DNA of 64,000 bases from an uncultured Eubacteriales bacterium (GCA_900549725.1 URPL01000008.1:1-64000), one strand, 5' to 3'; positions 44,504 to 54,084 are shown, counted from the stretch's first letter. Made by a program: numbers and translations. The notes: generated by a model from the sequence alone, not told the origin.

Positions 44504-44580
44504 GGAGGAATTTTCGGCGTCTCCCCGTTGTCGCGCCTGTCCCCTTTGTCCATTCAATTCACGAAAAAGGAAGAAAATTC

Positions 44581-45603
44581 ATGAAAGAACTCTCAATTAT
44601 TGTTCCCGTGTATAACACGGAAAAATACATAAGAAGATGCCTGGATTCCGTCCTTGTGCCGCAGGCGCTGCCCTATATCGAGGTAATTGCCGTAAATGAC
44701 GGCAGCAGCGACTCCTCTCTTGCAATTCTGAAAGAATATCAGGAGAAGTTTTCGGAGTCCTTCGTGTTAATCGACAAGGAAAACGGGGGACACGGCTCTA
44801 CAATCAATGCGGGTCTGAAAATTGCAAGCGGGAAATATTTGCGCATTTTGGACAGCGATGACTGGTTTGATACGCCGCGGTTTTTGGCTTTCCTGAAGAA
44901 GCTTGCGGAGTGTGATGAGGATCTGATCGTCACGCCGTATACGCAGGAATATACAGCAAGCGGTGCAATGTATGAATATTCCTACGATTTTTTGGAAGAC
45001 GATACGGTTTACCGTGCGGAAGAGCTGGAATTTGACACTGATAAAACCTATTTCACGCTTGCATCTTCCACCTATAAAGTCTCTCTTTTGCGCGAATGCG
45101 GACTGACGTTGTTTGAAAAGACATTCTATGTTGATATGCAATACAACATTTATCCCATTCCTTTTTTACACACGATTCGTTTTCTGGATATCAATATTTA
45201 TCGATATTTTATCGGCAGGCCTGCGCAGAGCATGAGTCAGGAAAGTCTGCAGCGCCATCTGCCGAACCACGAAAAGGTTTTGAAGTTCCTGGTGGATTAC
45301 TATGCTGCGTTTTGCAGTAAAGTCGATGAAAATCGACGCCGCTATATGGGGCTGATGATTTATTTCATGTATTATACCTTTATCGATCTTGTCTGCATGA
45401 AAATGAAGGATCGCAGCCGAGCCTATCACACCTTCCGTTCTTTTGACCTGTATCTTAAAAAGACGGCGCCCGATCTTTATGATTGGGTCAATGATTTTCC
45501 GTACCTCAGAGCAACACGACATTTGGGCTATCTCAATATTCGTTTCGGGAATAAGGCGCTTGTCACGCTCCTGAATTTCCTCCGCAGATTTAAAAAACAC
45601 TGA
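44581..45603 (+). CDS. Family 2 glycosyltransferase
   Basis: The 340-residue protein has the GT2 (GT-A fold) N-terminus ELSIIVPVYNTEKYIRRCLDS, the VNDGSSDSS loop and the metal-binding LDSDDWFD. The C-terminal 150 residues, with aromatic and basic helices, are not assigned. The start at 44581 follows AAAGGAAG and gives the usual GT2 beginning; an ATG at 44500 overlapping the preceding stop would add a basic 27-residue lead and is less likely. Substrates are unknown. Confidence 0.9.
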   Translation: MKELSIIVPVYNTEKYIRRCLDSVLVPQALPYIEVIAVNDGSSDSSLAILKEYQEKFSESFVLIDKENGGHGSTINAGLKIASGKYLRILDSDDWFDTPRFLAFLKKLAECDEDLIVTPYTQEYTASGAMYEYSYDFLEDDTVYRAEELEFDTDKTYFTLASSTYKVSLLRECGLTLFEKTFYVDMQYNIYPIPFLHTIRFLDINIYRYFIGRPAQSMSQESLQRHLPNHEKVLKFLVDYYAAFCSKVDENRRRYMGLMIYFMYYTFIDLVCMKMKDRSRAYHTFRSFDLYLKKTAPDLYDWVNDFPYLRATRHLGYLNIRFGNKALVTLLNFLRRFKKH

Positions 45604-45622
45604 GAAAGGACACTGCCCGAGT

Positions 45623-46903
45623 ATGAAACGAATTTTAGTCATCAGCTGGTTTTATCCGCCTGTTAATTCTTCCGAGGGGCTTGTGACCTTTAAGCTTCTG
45701 AACAGTTCCCGCTATCAATATGACGTTTTTACGCAGAAGGCCAGCGACAACTGGTCCTACGGTAAGAATTCCGGTCTTGAAAACAAAGAGAATGTTCGCT
45801 CGATCTTCGGAAAGAGCAAGACCATTGCCGATTGGCAAGAGGAAGCGGTTGCTTTTTTTGATGACCATGCCGATGAATACGATTGCGTTATGACGCGTTC
45901 CATGCCGCAGGAATCACATGTGGTCGGTCTCAAGATCAAGCGTGCGCATCCGCATGTGAAATGGATTGCTTCCTTCGGCGACCCGGTAAAGGCAAATCCC
46001 TACCAACACATTGATTGCACCCTGCATTCCTATCACGGCATGGACAACCTGATTAACCGTGATAAGCCGAAGCGTTTTCGCTTTGCCCCAAAGCGCATTC
46101 TCCTTTCTTTGATTTGGAAGCTCCGCCATCGATATGCCATTCGCATCCGAAAAGAGATGGCTTCCATTGAAGACGGCACCATGGCGCTTGCCGATGCCAT
46201 CATCTTCAATAATGAATCGCAGAAAAAGTTCATGGCGAAAACACCGCAAATTTTGGAAAAATCCTATGTGATTCATCATAGCTTTGAACCGAGTTTTTAC
46301 CCGGAGCAGGATATGTTATATCACAATGAAAAACTCCGCTTTATTTTTTCCGGGCATTTGGACGCAATCCGCACCGCATATCCGCTGCTCCGCGCTCTGA
46401 GCGATTTGAAGGAGGATATGCCGGATCTTGCGCAGCGCGCAGAATTCATTTTCTTTGGGGAAATGGCGGATTCCGACCTTGCCTATTTGGTGAAAAACGG
46501 GCTGATAGATGTTGTCAAATTCCACAAGCCGATTCCGTATCTGCAGTCGCTTGCGGAAATGCAAAAAGCGGATTGGCTGCTGCATATCGACGGAAATATC
46601 GGGCTTGCAAGCGATGAGAATATTTTCTTTGCGGCAAAAATTGCGGATTATTTCGGCTCCGGCTCGAAAATTTTTGCAATCACAATGCCGCAGGGCGATA
46701 TTGTCGATATTTTGAAAAATGCCGGCGAGATGGTGCTTTCCTACAGCGCAAATGAAATCAAACAGGCGCTTTATCGCATTATTTATCAAAATGTCACGGT
46801 TACGCCGAATGCTGCCTATATTGATACATTCAGCGCAAAATCCGTAGCAAAAGAGTTTGATGAAAAGGTGGTCGCAAAGCTGTATGGCACAAATGAGAAC
46901 TGA
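45623..46903 (+). CDS. GT4-like glycosyltransferase
   Basis: The 426-residue protein has a GT-B N-terminus (RILVISWFYPPVNSSEGLVTFKLL) and a divergent C-terminal domain with LRFIFSGHLDAIRTAYPLLRAL, FIFFGEMADSDL and YFGSGSKIFAITMPQGD. The sequence is more divergent than the other transferases and lacks a clear EX7E motif. Position among exporter and transferase genes supports a role in building the same surface glycan. It overlaps the following flavoprotein gene by about 11 bases. Confidence 0.78.
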   Translation: MKRILVISWFYPPVNSSEGLVTFKLLNSSRYQYDVFTQKASDNWSYGKNSGLENKENVRSIFGKSKTIADWQEEAVAFFDDHADEYDCVMTRSMPQESHVVGLKIKRAHPHVKWIASFGDPVKANPYQHIDCTLHSYHGMDNLINRDKPKRFRFAPKRILLSLIWKLRHRYAIRIRKEMASIEDGTMALADAIIFNNESQKKFMAKTPQILEKSYVIHHSFEPSFYPEQDMLYHNEKLRFIFSGHLDAIRTAYPLLRALSDLKEDMPDLAQRAEFIFFGEMADSDLAYLVKNGLIDVVKFHKPIPYLQSLAEMQKADWLLHIDGNIGLASDENIFFAAKIADYFGSGSKIFAITMPQGDIVDILKNAGEMVLSYSANEIKQALYRIIYQNVTVTPNAAYIDTFSAKSVAKEFDEKVVAKLYGTNEN

Positions 46904-48149
46904 ATATCTCATCATCGGCGCGGGAATTTCCGGGTTGACGGCGGCGACAAAGCTTATCGATCGCGATTTTTTGCTGCTTGAAAAAGACAGTGAGATCGGC
47001 GGCTACTGCCGCACGACGCGTCGTGGCGATTATGTTTGGGACTACGCCGGTCATTTTTTCCATTTCAAAACGGAAGAATTCAAAAAAACCTTTCATGATG
47101 CGATTTTGGAAAGCGAGCTTGTCCGCCGGGAAAAAAACACGAAAATTCTTTATAAGGGCGCATTGATCGATTATCCGTTCCAGACCAATATCCATCAGCT
47201 TCCAAAGGACGAATTCATCGACAGTCTGTACGATCTGTTCAATCGGGAGCAAAAGGAAAGCTATACGGATTTTGCCGATATGCTTTACGGTAAATTCGGA
47301 AAATCGATCGTTGAAAAATTTCTTCGCCCGTATAACGAAAAGCTGTACGCATGCGATCTGCATAAGCTCGATCAGAACGCGATGGGGCGCTTTTTTCCCT
47401 ATGCGGATATTCCGCAGATCATCGCAAATATGAAAAGGGAAAAGGATACTTCCTATAACAGCACCTTTTTGTATCCGAAAGCGGGGGCGCAGGCATTCCT
47501 TGATATTCTGTACCGCTCTTTGCCGAAAGAGCGCGTTAAGCTCGGAACGCAACTGGTTCGCGTTGACCGCGAAAACAGGCTTGCCTATACCGCCGCAGGC
47601 GATACGATTGCATATCGGTATCTTATCAACACCTCGCCGTTGAATCATTTTCTGACGGCGCTCGGCTCCGAGAATGCTTTGGCGCTGCGCGACACGCTGT
47701 CATATAACAAGGTTTTGGTGTTCAACCTCGGGTTTGCAAAAAAATCCGCCTTTGATGAGCATTGGATTTATGTGCCGGATCCGGCAGTGAATTATTATCG
47801 CATCGGTTTTTATGATAATATTCTCGGCGCAGATAAGCTCAGTATGTATATTGAGATCGGCTATCCAAAGGATGCTGCAATCGACACCGAGACGCAGCTC
47901 CGCCTCACGCTTGAAAATTTGGAGCGCGCAGGCATTACAAGGGATAATCCCCTTGTGGATTATCAGACCATTATCATGGATCCCGCCTATGTTCATATCA
48001 CGCATGATTCCGAGCGTGCGGTCGCCGCGCTGAAGGAATCGCTTGCGGCGCAAGGCATCTATACCATCGGACGTTACGGCGCATGGACATACTGCTCCAT
48101 GGAAGACTGCATGATTGCCGCGCGCGATCTGGTCAAGACAATTCGATAA
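46893..48149 (+). CDS. FAD-dependent oxidoreductase, UDP-galactopyranose-mutase-like
   Basis: The 418-residue protein has an N-terminal FAD motif YLIIGAGISGLTAA, followed by LLEKDSEIGGYCRT and DYAGHFFHF. The overall pattern, including the C-terminal IYTIGRYGAWTYCSMEDCM, fits amine-oxidase-fold proteins related to UDP-galactopyranose mutase. Such proteins in glycan clusters remodel nucleotide sugars, for example to galactofuranose. It is the last gene of the cluster and is followed by a terminator. Starts at 46884 and 46893 are both possible; the second gives the usual family beginning. Mutase activity is inference. Confidence 0.8.
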   Translation: MRTEYLIIGAGISGLTAATKLIDRDFLLLEKDSEIGGYCRTTRRGDYVWDYAGHFFHFKTEEFKKTFHDAILESELVRREKNTKILYKGALIDYPFQTNIHQLPKDEFIDSLYDLFNREQKESYTDFADMLYGKFGKSIVEKFLRPYNEKLYACDLHKLDQNAMGRFFPYADIPQIIANMKREKDTSYNSTFLYPKAGAQAFLDILYRSLPKERVKLGTQLVRVDRENRLAYTAAGDTIAYRYLINTSPLNHFLTALGSENALALRDTLSYNKVLVFNLGFAKKSAFDEHWIYVPDPAVNYYRIGFYDNILGADKLSMYIEIGYPKDAAIDTETQLRLTLENLERAGITRDNPLVDYQTIIMDPAYVHITHDSERAVAALKESLAAQGIYTIGRYGAWTYCSMEDCMIAARDLVKTIR

Positions 48150-48155
48150 GCGAAA

Positions 48156-48184
48156 AAGAACGCGCACCCGCCGCGTTCTTTTTG
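48156..48184 (+). terminator. Terminator of the surface-glycan cluster
   Basis: AAGAACGCG (48156-48164) pairs with CGCGTTCTT (48172-48180), followed by a T-run to 48183. Confidence 0.9.
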
Positions 48185-48191
48185 TTTTCTC

Positions 48192-48220
48192 TTGCTAAGG
48201 CCGCAGCTTTATGCTATACT
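48192..48220 (+). promoter_or_regulatory. Promoter of the iron alcohol dehydrogenase gene
   Basis: TTGCTA (48192-48197), 17-base spacer and TATACT (48215-48220), 39 bases before the start codon. Confidence 0.7.
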
Positions 48221-48259
48221 GAAAAAAACACAGCCGCTTGATGGCAGAGAGGAGCCGGA

Positions 48260-49465
48260 ATGCATCCGTTTTATCGTTCAAGACAGGCATTGCTCAGTGT
48301 CGTTCTTCATTTGGCTGAGAAAAGAAAACAGCCTTTTTGGCTGGAAGAAAATGCGCTTATGCAGTTGGCGCCCGAGCTTGCGCAAAGAGATTTGCGTTTT
48401 ATTCTGCTGGTAACCACAGCGGGCATGGTACGCCGTGGTACGCTTGCACCGTTTTTCGCTTCTTTGCAATCGCATGGCATTGCATTTTCCGTTTTCTCCG
48501 ATGTGATGCCGGACCCGACCACGGAATGCGTAGAGCAGGGCTATCGGTTGTTTAAGGAGCAAAAATGCAGCGCTATTGTTGCAATCGGCGGCGGCTCTGT
48601 CCTTGACTGTGCAAAGGGCATTGCGGCGCGCGCGGCAAGACCGGAAAAAACGCTTTTGCAGATGCGTGGGCTTTTGCAGGTTCGCGGCGGGAAAAACCTT
48701 CCGCCGCTCTTTGCCGTTCCCACTACGGCAGGCACGGGCTCAGAAGCAACGGCTGCCGCGGTTTTTACCGATGCTTTCTCTGAAAAGCACTATAAGTTTG
48801 CCGTCAGCGATTTTTGCCTTGTGCCGCGCCTTGCCGTGCTGGACCCGCTTTTGACAAAGTCGCTTCCGCCGCAGCTGACGGCGCAGACGGGAATGGATGC
48901 GATGACCCATGCCGTTGAAGCATATATCAACCGATTTGCTTCCGCCTATGTGAAAAAAACGGCGACGGAGGCGGTTCGCCTGATCGACGGCAATCTGTAT
49001 ACGGCATATACGAACGGCGACGATCTTGGTGCAAGAAAAAATATGCTCTATGCATCCTATCTTGCCGGGATTGCCTTTACCAATAATTTTGTCGGATATG
49101 TACATGCGCTGGCGCATGCCGTCGGTGCGCTGTACGGAGTGCCGCATGGGCTTGCAAATGCCGTTTTGCTGCCCGCGGTTTTGCGGGAATACGGCGCCGC
49201 CGTCACAAAGCCGCTTTCTGAACTTGCAAGCGCCGCAGGGCTTTGCGAAAAGAGCGAAGAGGCGCTTGCGGACGCTTTTATTCGCCGCATTGAAACGCTG
49301 TGTGAGAGCATGCGAATTCCGGACAGGTTTTCCGTGCTGCGCCAAGAGGATTTCCCGCTTTTGATCTCCCGTGCGCTGTGCGAGGCAAACCCTGATTATC
49401 CGGTCCCCGTGATATTCGGGGAGAGCGAACTCGCGGAAATTTTGCATGCGGTCAGCCCATGCTGA
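48260..49465 (+). CDS. Iron-containing alcohol dehydrogenase
   Basis: The 401-residue NAD(P)-dependent protein belongs to the group III (Fe-ADH) family. The nucleotide loop is AIGGGSVLDCAKG, with the PTTAGTGSEAT motif next. Iron ligands are the Asp and His of GMDAMTHAVEAY and the histidines of HALAHAVGALYGVPHG. Typical substrates are short alcohols, aldehydes or propanediol-type compounds; the exact one is not readable. It has its own promoter and is a single-gene unit between the glycan cluster and cdaA. Confidence 0.93.
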   Translation: MHPFYRSRQALLSVVLHLAEKRKQPFWLEENALMQLAPELAQRDLRFILLVTTAGMVRRGTLAPFFASLQSHGIAFSVFSDVMPDPTTECVEQGYRLFKEQKCSAIVAIGGGSVLDCAKGIAARAARPEKTLLQMRGLLQVRGGKNLPPLFAVPTTAGTGSEATAAAVFTDAFSEKHYKFAVSDFCLVPRLAVLDPLLTKSLPPQLTAQTGMDAMTHAVEAYINRFASAYVKKTATEAVRLIDGNLYTAYTNGDDLGARKNMLYASYLAGIAFTNNFVGYVHALAHAVGALYGVPHGLANAVLLPAVLREYGAAVTKPLSELASAAGLCEKSEEALADAFIRRIETLCESMRIPDRFSVLRQEDFPLLISRALCEANPDYPVPVIFGESELAEILHAVSPC

Positions 49466-49528
49466 GCGCGGCGGCGCCGCATCTTCGCACGCAGATGTAA
49501 ACAATTACTGAAAAAATACGAAAAACAT

Positions 49529-49557
49529 TTGAATTGTTGCACAAATTGTGCTATACT
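49529..49557 (+). promoter_or_regulatory. Promoter of cdaA-cdaR
   Basis: TTGAAT (49529-49534), 17-base spacer and TATACT (49552-49557). About 70 leader bases follow before the cdaA start; no c-di-AMP riboswitch was recognised in them. Confidence 0.7.
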
Positions 49558-49632
49558 TATTCTGTTAAATAGGACGATATGCCCTGAATTTGAAATACGG
49601 TCTTTGGCGGGGCCGGGAAGGGATACACATCC

Positions 49633-50601
49633 ATGAGTTCCACAGAACAGCTTCTGTTTCATATCAAAAATTCGCTGGCATCGATTCAGGTGACGGATGT
49701 TCTTGATATTTTACTGGTTTCCGTGATTCTGTTTTATGTTTATCGGTTTATCCGGGAGCGCCGCGCCGGAAAGCTTGCAATCGGCATTTTGTTTTTGCTT
49801 GTCATGCAGCTGATTGCCACGGCATTTGAAATGCACCTGATGCGCTTTTTGCTGGAGCAGCTGTTTGCCGTCGGTATCATAGCGCTGATTATTCTGTTTC
49901 AACCGGAATTGCGCTCTGCGCTTGAAAAGGTCGGCGGGGAACCGCTTAAGGGCATTCGCGTGTTCGGCATGGAGCAAAAGGATCTGACCGCTATCAATAA
50001 TACCATTGATCAGGTGTGCGATGCCTGTACCGATATGGCGGAATCAAAAACAGGGGCATTGATTGTATTTGAGCGCTCGACGCGCCTTGGCGACATTATT
50101 CGCACAGGCACTGTAATCAATGCCAATGTGAATTCGTTTCTTTTGAAAAACATTTTCTTTAATAAAGCCCCGATGCATGACGGCGCCGCAATTATTTCCC
50201 ATAACCGCGTGTATTCCGCAGGCTGCTTTTTGCCGCTCTCGCTCAATCAGGATATCATCCGCGACCTCGGAACGCGGCACCGTGCCGGAATCGGTATGAG
50301 TGAAAACAGCGATGCGGTCGTTGTGATTGTTTCCGAGGAAACCGGAAAAATTTCGACAGCGGTCAGCGGAAAGCTTGTCACCGGCTATACAAAGGATTCG
50401 CTGCGGGAATTTTTGCAGAATGAATTGATCAACGATACCCTTTATCAAAAATGGAGACGCCGCAAATCCGATCGAACCCGCGAAAAAAATGCACAGGCGG
50501 GTGATAGTTCGAAGCAGACAAAGGCGGAGCATGAGGTGCCCGCGAAAACCGCTGCCGTGCAGCAGGATGCCGAACGCGAGACGCCGGAAGCGAAAAACTA
50601 A
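49633..50601 (+). CDS. cdaA: Diadenylate cyclase CdaA
   Basis: The 322-residue membrane enzyme makes c-di-AMP from two ATP. Three N-terminal membrane helices (about 15-90) precede the DAC domain, whose active-site motifs are HDGAAIISHNRVYSAGCFLPLS (split here across the DGA and GCFLP parts) and RHRAGIGMSENSDAV. The C-terminal 50 residues are a charged, flexible tail. It is 23 bases upstream of its regulator cdaR; the glmM gene that often follows is not in the window. Confidence 0.96.
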   Translation: MSSTEQLLFHIKNSLASIQVTDVLDILLVSVILFYVYRFIRERRAGKLAIGILFLLVMQLIATAFEMHLMRFLLEQLFAVGIIALIILFQPELRSALEKVGGEPLKGIRVFGMEQKDLTAINNTIDQVCDACTDMAESKTGALIVFERSTRLGDIIRTGTVINANVNSFLLKNIFFNKAPMHDGAAIISHNRVYSAGCFLPLSLNQDIIRDLGTRHRAGIGMSENSDAVVVIVSEETGKISTAVSGKLVTGYTKDSLREFLQNELINDTLYQKWRRRKSDRTREKNAQAGDSSKQTKAEHEVPAKTAAVQQDAERETPEAKN

Positions 50602-50624
50602 GGAGCAAAGCAGAGGTGAGAGGA

Positions 50625-51953
50625 ATGGATCAATTTCAGATCCCGCAGGAAAAGACGAAAACTCCGGCGGAGCAGACAGCTGAAATGCAATCCAAGGTGC
50701 CTGCAAAAAAAGGAAGCCGCAAGTCCACGATCATCACAATGATCTTTTGCGTCATCGCCTCTTTTGTGCTTTGGCTGTATGTTATGGAGGTTGACAGCCC
50801 CGTGTGGGAAAGTGAATTTTCCACGGTAAAGGTAACGGTTCGCACCACCGCCGCAGACGGCACGGACAACGGTCTTTCCGCAATGACGGCGGGCACAAGC
50901 CAGGTTGTCGATGTTGTGCTGCGCGGTAGAAAAACGGTCCTGACGGCGCTCAAGGCGGAGGATATTGATGCATATGTTGATGCCTCCTCCGTCACGACCG
51001 CAGGTCGCAATACCTATCCCGTAAAGATAGATGCGCCGGAAGGAACCTCAGTTGTCTCTTGCTCGCCGTCCGAGCTTACGGTATATCTGGACAAGAAGAC
51101 GACCAAGGAAGTCCCGGTAACGGTCAAGCTCAGCGAATATACAATTGCTTCCGAATATATCATCGGGGAAAAAACGCCCTCCGTGGAAACCATACTTGTT
51201 ACGGGGCCTGAAACCGAGCTGGCTCAGGTTGACCAGGCGCAGCTTGTGCTTTCACCGCCTTCGGGGGCAATCACCGGCTCATTCAGCGGGACCGGGCGGC
51301 CGCAGCTGATCGATAAGGACGGAACTGTGGTTTCCAGCCGTTATCTGACGCTGAATGTGGAGGAGATTTCCGCATTGGTGAATGTTTACATCAAAAAAAC
51401 GCTGAAGCTGACCGCAACCTTTAAATACGGCTATCTTGACGCTAAGACGGCGAATGTGACCTTTGAACCATCGCAGATTGAGGTCCGTGGTGATGTGCAG
51501 CTGCTCAGCACAATGGATGAGTTTTCCGTCGGAGAGATCGATGAGACGAAAATCGTCGTCTCGCGGGAGACATCGGAGAGCGTGATTCAGTTTGTTCCGG
51601 AATTTCCGAGCGGCATCACACCGACTGAACCGCTTGAATCTGTGACGGCAAAGGTACGCCTGCTCAATGCATACGATAAAATTGTTTTGACCAATCAGTT
51701 CAGCCTGCAGAATGCGCCGAGCGGAAAACGGGTGCGCGTGGTAACAAGTGAGCTGAAGGTGCAGCTTCGCGGCGCACTGTCAAAGCTCAATGCAACAACG
51801 GCCTCCGACATCAATGTGGTTGTGGATTTGAAGAATATTGATCCCGATTCGACAGCGGAGCAGGTTGTTCCGGCACAGGTTACGCTGAAGGACGGTTCTT
51901 CTTCCGAGATGTATGTCTGGGGAGAATATACGGTCAGCGTTCGGGTCGGATAG
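50625..51953 (+). CDS. cdaR: YbbR-domain CdaA regulator
   Basis: The 442-residue protein has one membrane helix (about residues 37-55, IITMIFCVIASFVLWLYVM) and an extracellular part with four YbbR-type repeats, recognisable by the recurring strand pattern (LTVYLDKKTTKEVPVTVKL, ALVNVYIKKTLKLTATF, IEVRGDVQLLSTMDEF, LKVQLRGALSKLNATTA). CdaR modulates CdaA. A GTG at 50616 is also a possible start, preceded by AGGAG; the ATG at 50625 is taken here. A strong terminator follows. Confidence 0.92.
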   Translation: MDQFQIPQEKTKTPAEQTAEMQSKVPAKKGSRKSTIITMIFCVIASFVLWLYVMEVDSPVWESEFSTVKVTVRTTAADGTDNGLSAMTAGTSQVVDVVLRGRKTVLTALKAEDIDAYVDASSVTTAGRNTYPVKIDAPEGTSVVSCSPSELTVYLDKKTTKEVPVTVKLSEYTIASEYIIGEKTPSVETILVTGPETELAQVDQAQLVLSPPSGAITGSFSGTGRPQLIDKDGTVVSSRYLTLNVEEISALVNVYIKKTLKLTATFKYGYLDAKTANVTFEPSQIEVRGDVQLLSTMDEFSVGEIDETKIVVSRETSESVIQFVPEFPSGITPTEPLESVTAKVRLLNAYDKIVLTNQFSLQNAPSGKRVRVVTSELKVQLRGALSKLNATTASDINVVVDLKNIDPDSTAEQVVPAQVTLKDGSSSEMYVWGEYTVSVRVG

Positions 51954-51969
51954 CATTTCTTACAAAAGC

Positions 51970-52005
51970 AGGCTGCCGCTCTCCCCAAAAAGCGGCAGCC
52001 TTTTT
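51970..52005 (+). terminator. Terminator after cdaR
   Basis: AGGCTGCCGCT (51970-51980) pairs with AGCGGCAGCCT (51991-52001), followed by TTTTT. Confidence 0.92.
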
Positions 52006-52024
52006 ACACAAGCGGAGGGATGAT

Positions 52025-53650
52025 ATGGCACAGCGTTTTTTGCTCGGCGGAATTTCATTGCCGGTATCGCAGCCGGAGGAGGCTTTTGCGGAAAAGGCGC
52101 GGCGGTTTGTCCAAAAGCGTATTCCCGGCGCCCATGTCGAAAGCACAAAGATATATAAGCGCTCCCTCGACTGCCGCAAAGCTCCGCAAATTCAAAGGGT
52201 TTGTACGGTGCTTGCCGAGGTTGCCTGCACCAAGGAGCAGGCACAGCGGCTGCTTCATGCGGAGGGCAATGTGCGGCTTTTTTCCGAAGATACGCTCCGC
52301 ATTTCCCGCGGCACCGAGAAAGCTGCCGGCAGAGTTGCTGTAATCGGCTTTGGCCCGTGCGGGATGTTTGCCGCCCTTTTGCTTTCGGAGGCGGGCTATG
52401 CTCCGATCGTTTTCGAGCGGGGCGATGATGTTGCGCAGCGCATACAGGCCGTCTCTCTCTTTCGTGAACAGCATCGGCTGAATTTGCGCAGCAATATCCA
52501 GTTCGGCGCGGGCGGCGCCGGTACATTTTCGGACGGAAAGCTGACAACGCGGATCCACGATCCCAAATGCCGCTATGTTTTGCAGCGCTTTGTTGATTTT
52601 GGTGCCGATCCCGATATTCTGATTGATGCCAAACCGCATCTCGGTACGGATGTTTTGCCCGGGATTGTTTCCAATCTGCGCGAAGCCGTCAAACGGCACG
52701 GCGGCGAATTTCATTTTATAACCACCGTCAAAGCTTTTTCAAAAAACACAGACGGGGCTTTGGTTTTGCACACCGATCGGGGCGATTTTGCCTGCGGGGC
52801 GGCTGTTTTTGCGCCGGGGCATTCCGCGCGCGATACATACCGCATGCTGCTTGACAATGCCTATCCGCTTATTCCGAAGCCCTTTTCCGTAGGCGTTCGG
52901 ATTGAGCACCTGCAATCCGATATCAACCAAATGATCTATAAAGGCGCGCAGGAGCGCGAGAGCCTGCCGCCTGCCGAATATGCGCTTTCCATGCGGGAAG
53001 GCGCGCGCGGCGTTTATTCCTTTTGTATGTGCCCGGGCGGGGAGGTCGTCGGCGCTGCCTCGGAAGAGGGCGGTGTTGTGGTCAATGGAATGAGCAACAG
53101 TCTCCGCGACGGGCGCAATGCCAATGCGGCGCTTGCCGTTTCCGTGCTGCCGGAGGATTTTTCCGCCGATTGCCGCCGTGCAATCGAATTTCAACGCACC
53201 TTGGAGCATGCTGCATTTGTCGCAGGCGGGGAAAGCTATGCCTGCCCTTTGCAGACCGTGGGCGATTTTTTGGCTGATACAAGCCAAGCAGAGCCAAGCC
53301 GTGTTCTTCCTACCTATCTTGGTGGATTTTATAAAACCTGCAATCTGAAAACAGTTTTGCCGCCCTTTGTCACCACGATGCTTTCGAGCGGAATCCGCTT
53401 TTTCGGCAGGCGGTATCCAGGCTATGATATGCCGCAGGCGCTGTTATGCGCCGTCGAAAGCCGAACCTCGGCGCCGCTGCGCATTTTGCGCACGGAGCAG
53501 GGCTATATTCCGGGGCATGATCTGCTCTATCCTGCCGGGGAAGGCGCGGGGTATGCAGGCGGCATCACAAGCGCTGCATGCGACGGGCTCACCGCTGCGC
53601 TTTCTCTCATGGCGCGCTTTGCGCCCCCGCAGGAAAAGGAGCTTGGATGA
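52025..53650 (+). CDS. FAD-dependent oxidoreductase of the COG2509 family
   Basis: The 541-residue flavoprotein has a short N-terminal ferredoxin-like domain (1-95) and then the FAD motif VAVIGFGPCGMFAALLL. Other conserved parts are NIQFGAGGAGTFSDGKLTTR, AVFAPGHSARDTYRML, GVYSFCMCPGGEVV and the C-terminal PAGEGAGYAGGITSAACDG. The protein family is widespread in Bacillota, with no defined substrate. It overlaps the next gene by 4 bases (ATGA-type) and begins a co-directional run to dtd. Confidence 0.9.
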   Translation: MAQRFLLGGISLPVSQPEEAFAEKARRFVQKRIPGAHVESTKIYKRSLDCRKAPQIQRVCTVLAEVACTKEQAQRLLHAEGNVRLFSEDTLRISRGTEKAAGRVAVIGFGPCGMFAALLLSEAGYAPIVFERGDDVAQRIQAVSLFREQHRLNLRSNIQFGAGGAGTFSDGKLTTRIHDPKCRYVLQRFVDFGADPDILIDAKPHLGTDVLPGIVSNLREAVKRHGGEFHFITTVKAFSKNTDGALVLHTDRGDFACGAAVFAPGHSARDTYRMLLDNAYPLIPKPFSVGVRIEHLQSDINQMIYKGAQERESLPPAEYALSMREGARGVYSFCMCPGGEVVGAASEEGGVVVNGMSNSLRDGRNANAALAVSVLPEDFSADCRRAIEFQRTLEHAAFVAGGESYACPLQTVGDFLADTSQAEPSRVLPTYLGGFYKTCNLKTVLPPFVTTMLSSGIRFFGRRYPGYDMPQALLCAVESRTSAPLRILRTEQGYIPGHDLLYPAGEGAGYAGGITSAACDGLTAALSLMARFAPPQEKELG

Positions 53651-54084
53651 TGGAACAAACGGCTGTTGTTATTTCTTCGCAGGGGGGGAAGGCTCTCGTT
53701 CGTGTGATGCGGACGACCGCGTGCTCCGGGTGTCACCGCAGCGCGGACGGCGCTTGCCATGAATGCCGCCTCAGTGATGCGGGGAGTGAGCTTTCCGTGA
53801 CGGTGACGGATCCGCTTGGGTGTCGCCCGGGAGAGCATGTCCGCATTGCTTCTTCCTCCTCGCGTACATTGTTTTATGCCGCGCTTGTCTACGGCGTTCC
53901 GCTTTTGGCGGGGCTGGTCGGGTTATTTGTGTCCCTTTTGTTCGGTGCATCACCGATAATCGGCATGGTGTTGTTTTTCCTGCTGCCCCTTCTTGTTTTT
54001 GTAGTTTTAAAAAATACGGTTGAAAAAAGCGCCGCTGCGGCGCCGCTGCCGTGTATCACGGCGCGTCTTGATGCCGATTTTTGA
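53647..54084 (+). CDS. RseC/MucC-like membrane protein
   Basis: The 145-residue protein resembles the RseC (SoxR-reducing) family. The N-terminal part (1-75) has a cysteine group, TACSGCHRSADGACHEC, able to hold a metal or iron-sulfur cluster. Two membrane helices follow (about 82-102 and 105-125). In enteric bacteria RseC accompanies the Rnf-like SoxR-reducing system; in Clostridia the role is undefined. The start at 53647 follows AAAAGGAG and overlaps the COG2509 stop. Confidence 0.86.
   Translation: MMEQTAVVISSQGGKALVRVMRTTACSGCHRSADGACHECRLSDAGSELSVTVTDPLGCRPGEHVRIASSSSRTLFYAALVYGVPLLAGLVGLFVSLLFGASPIIGMVLFFLLPLLVFVVLKNTVEKSAAAAPLPCITARLDADF

Noticed and set aside
49558..49632. c-di-AMP (ydaO-type) riboswitch before cdaA
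   Set aside because: The leader is only about 70 bases and lacks the conserved aptamer pieces.
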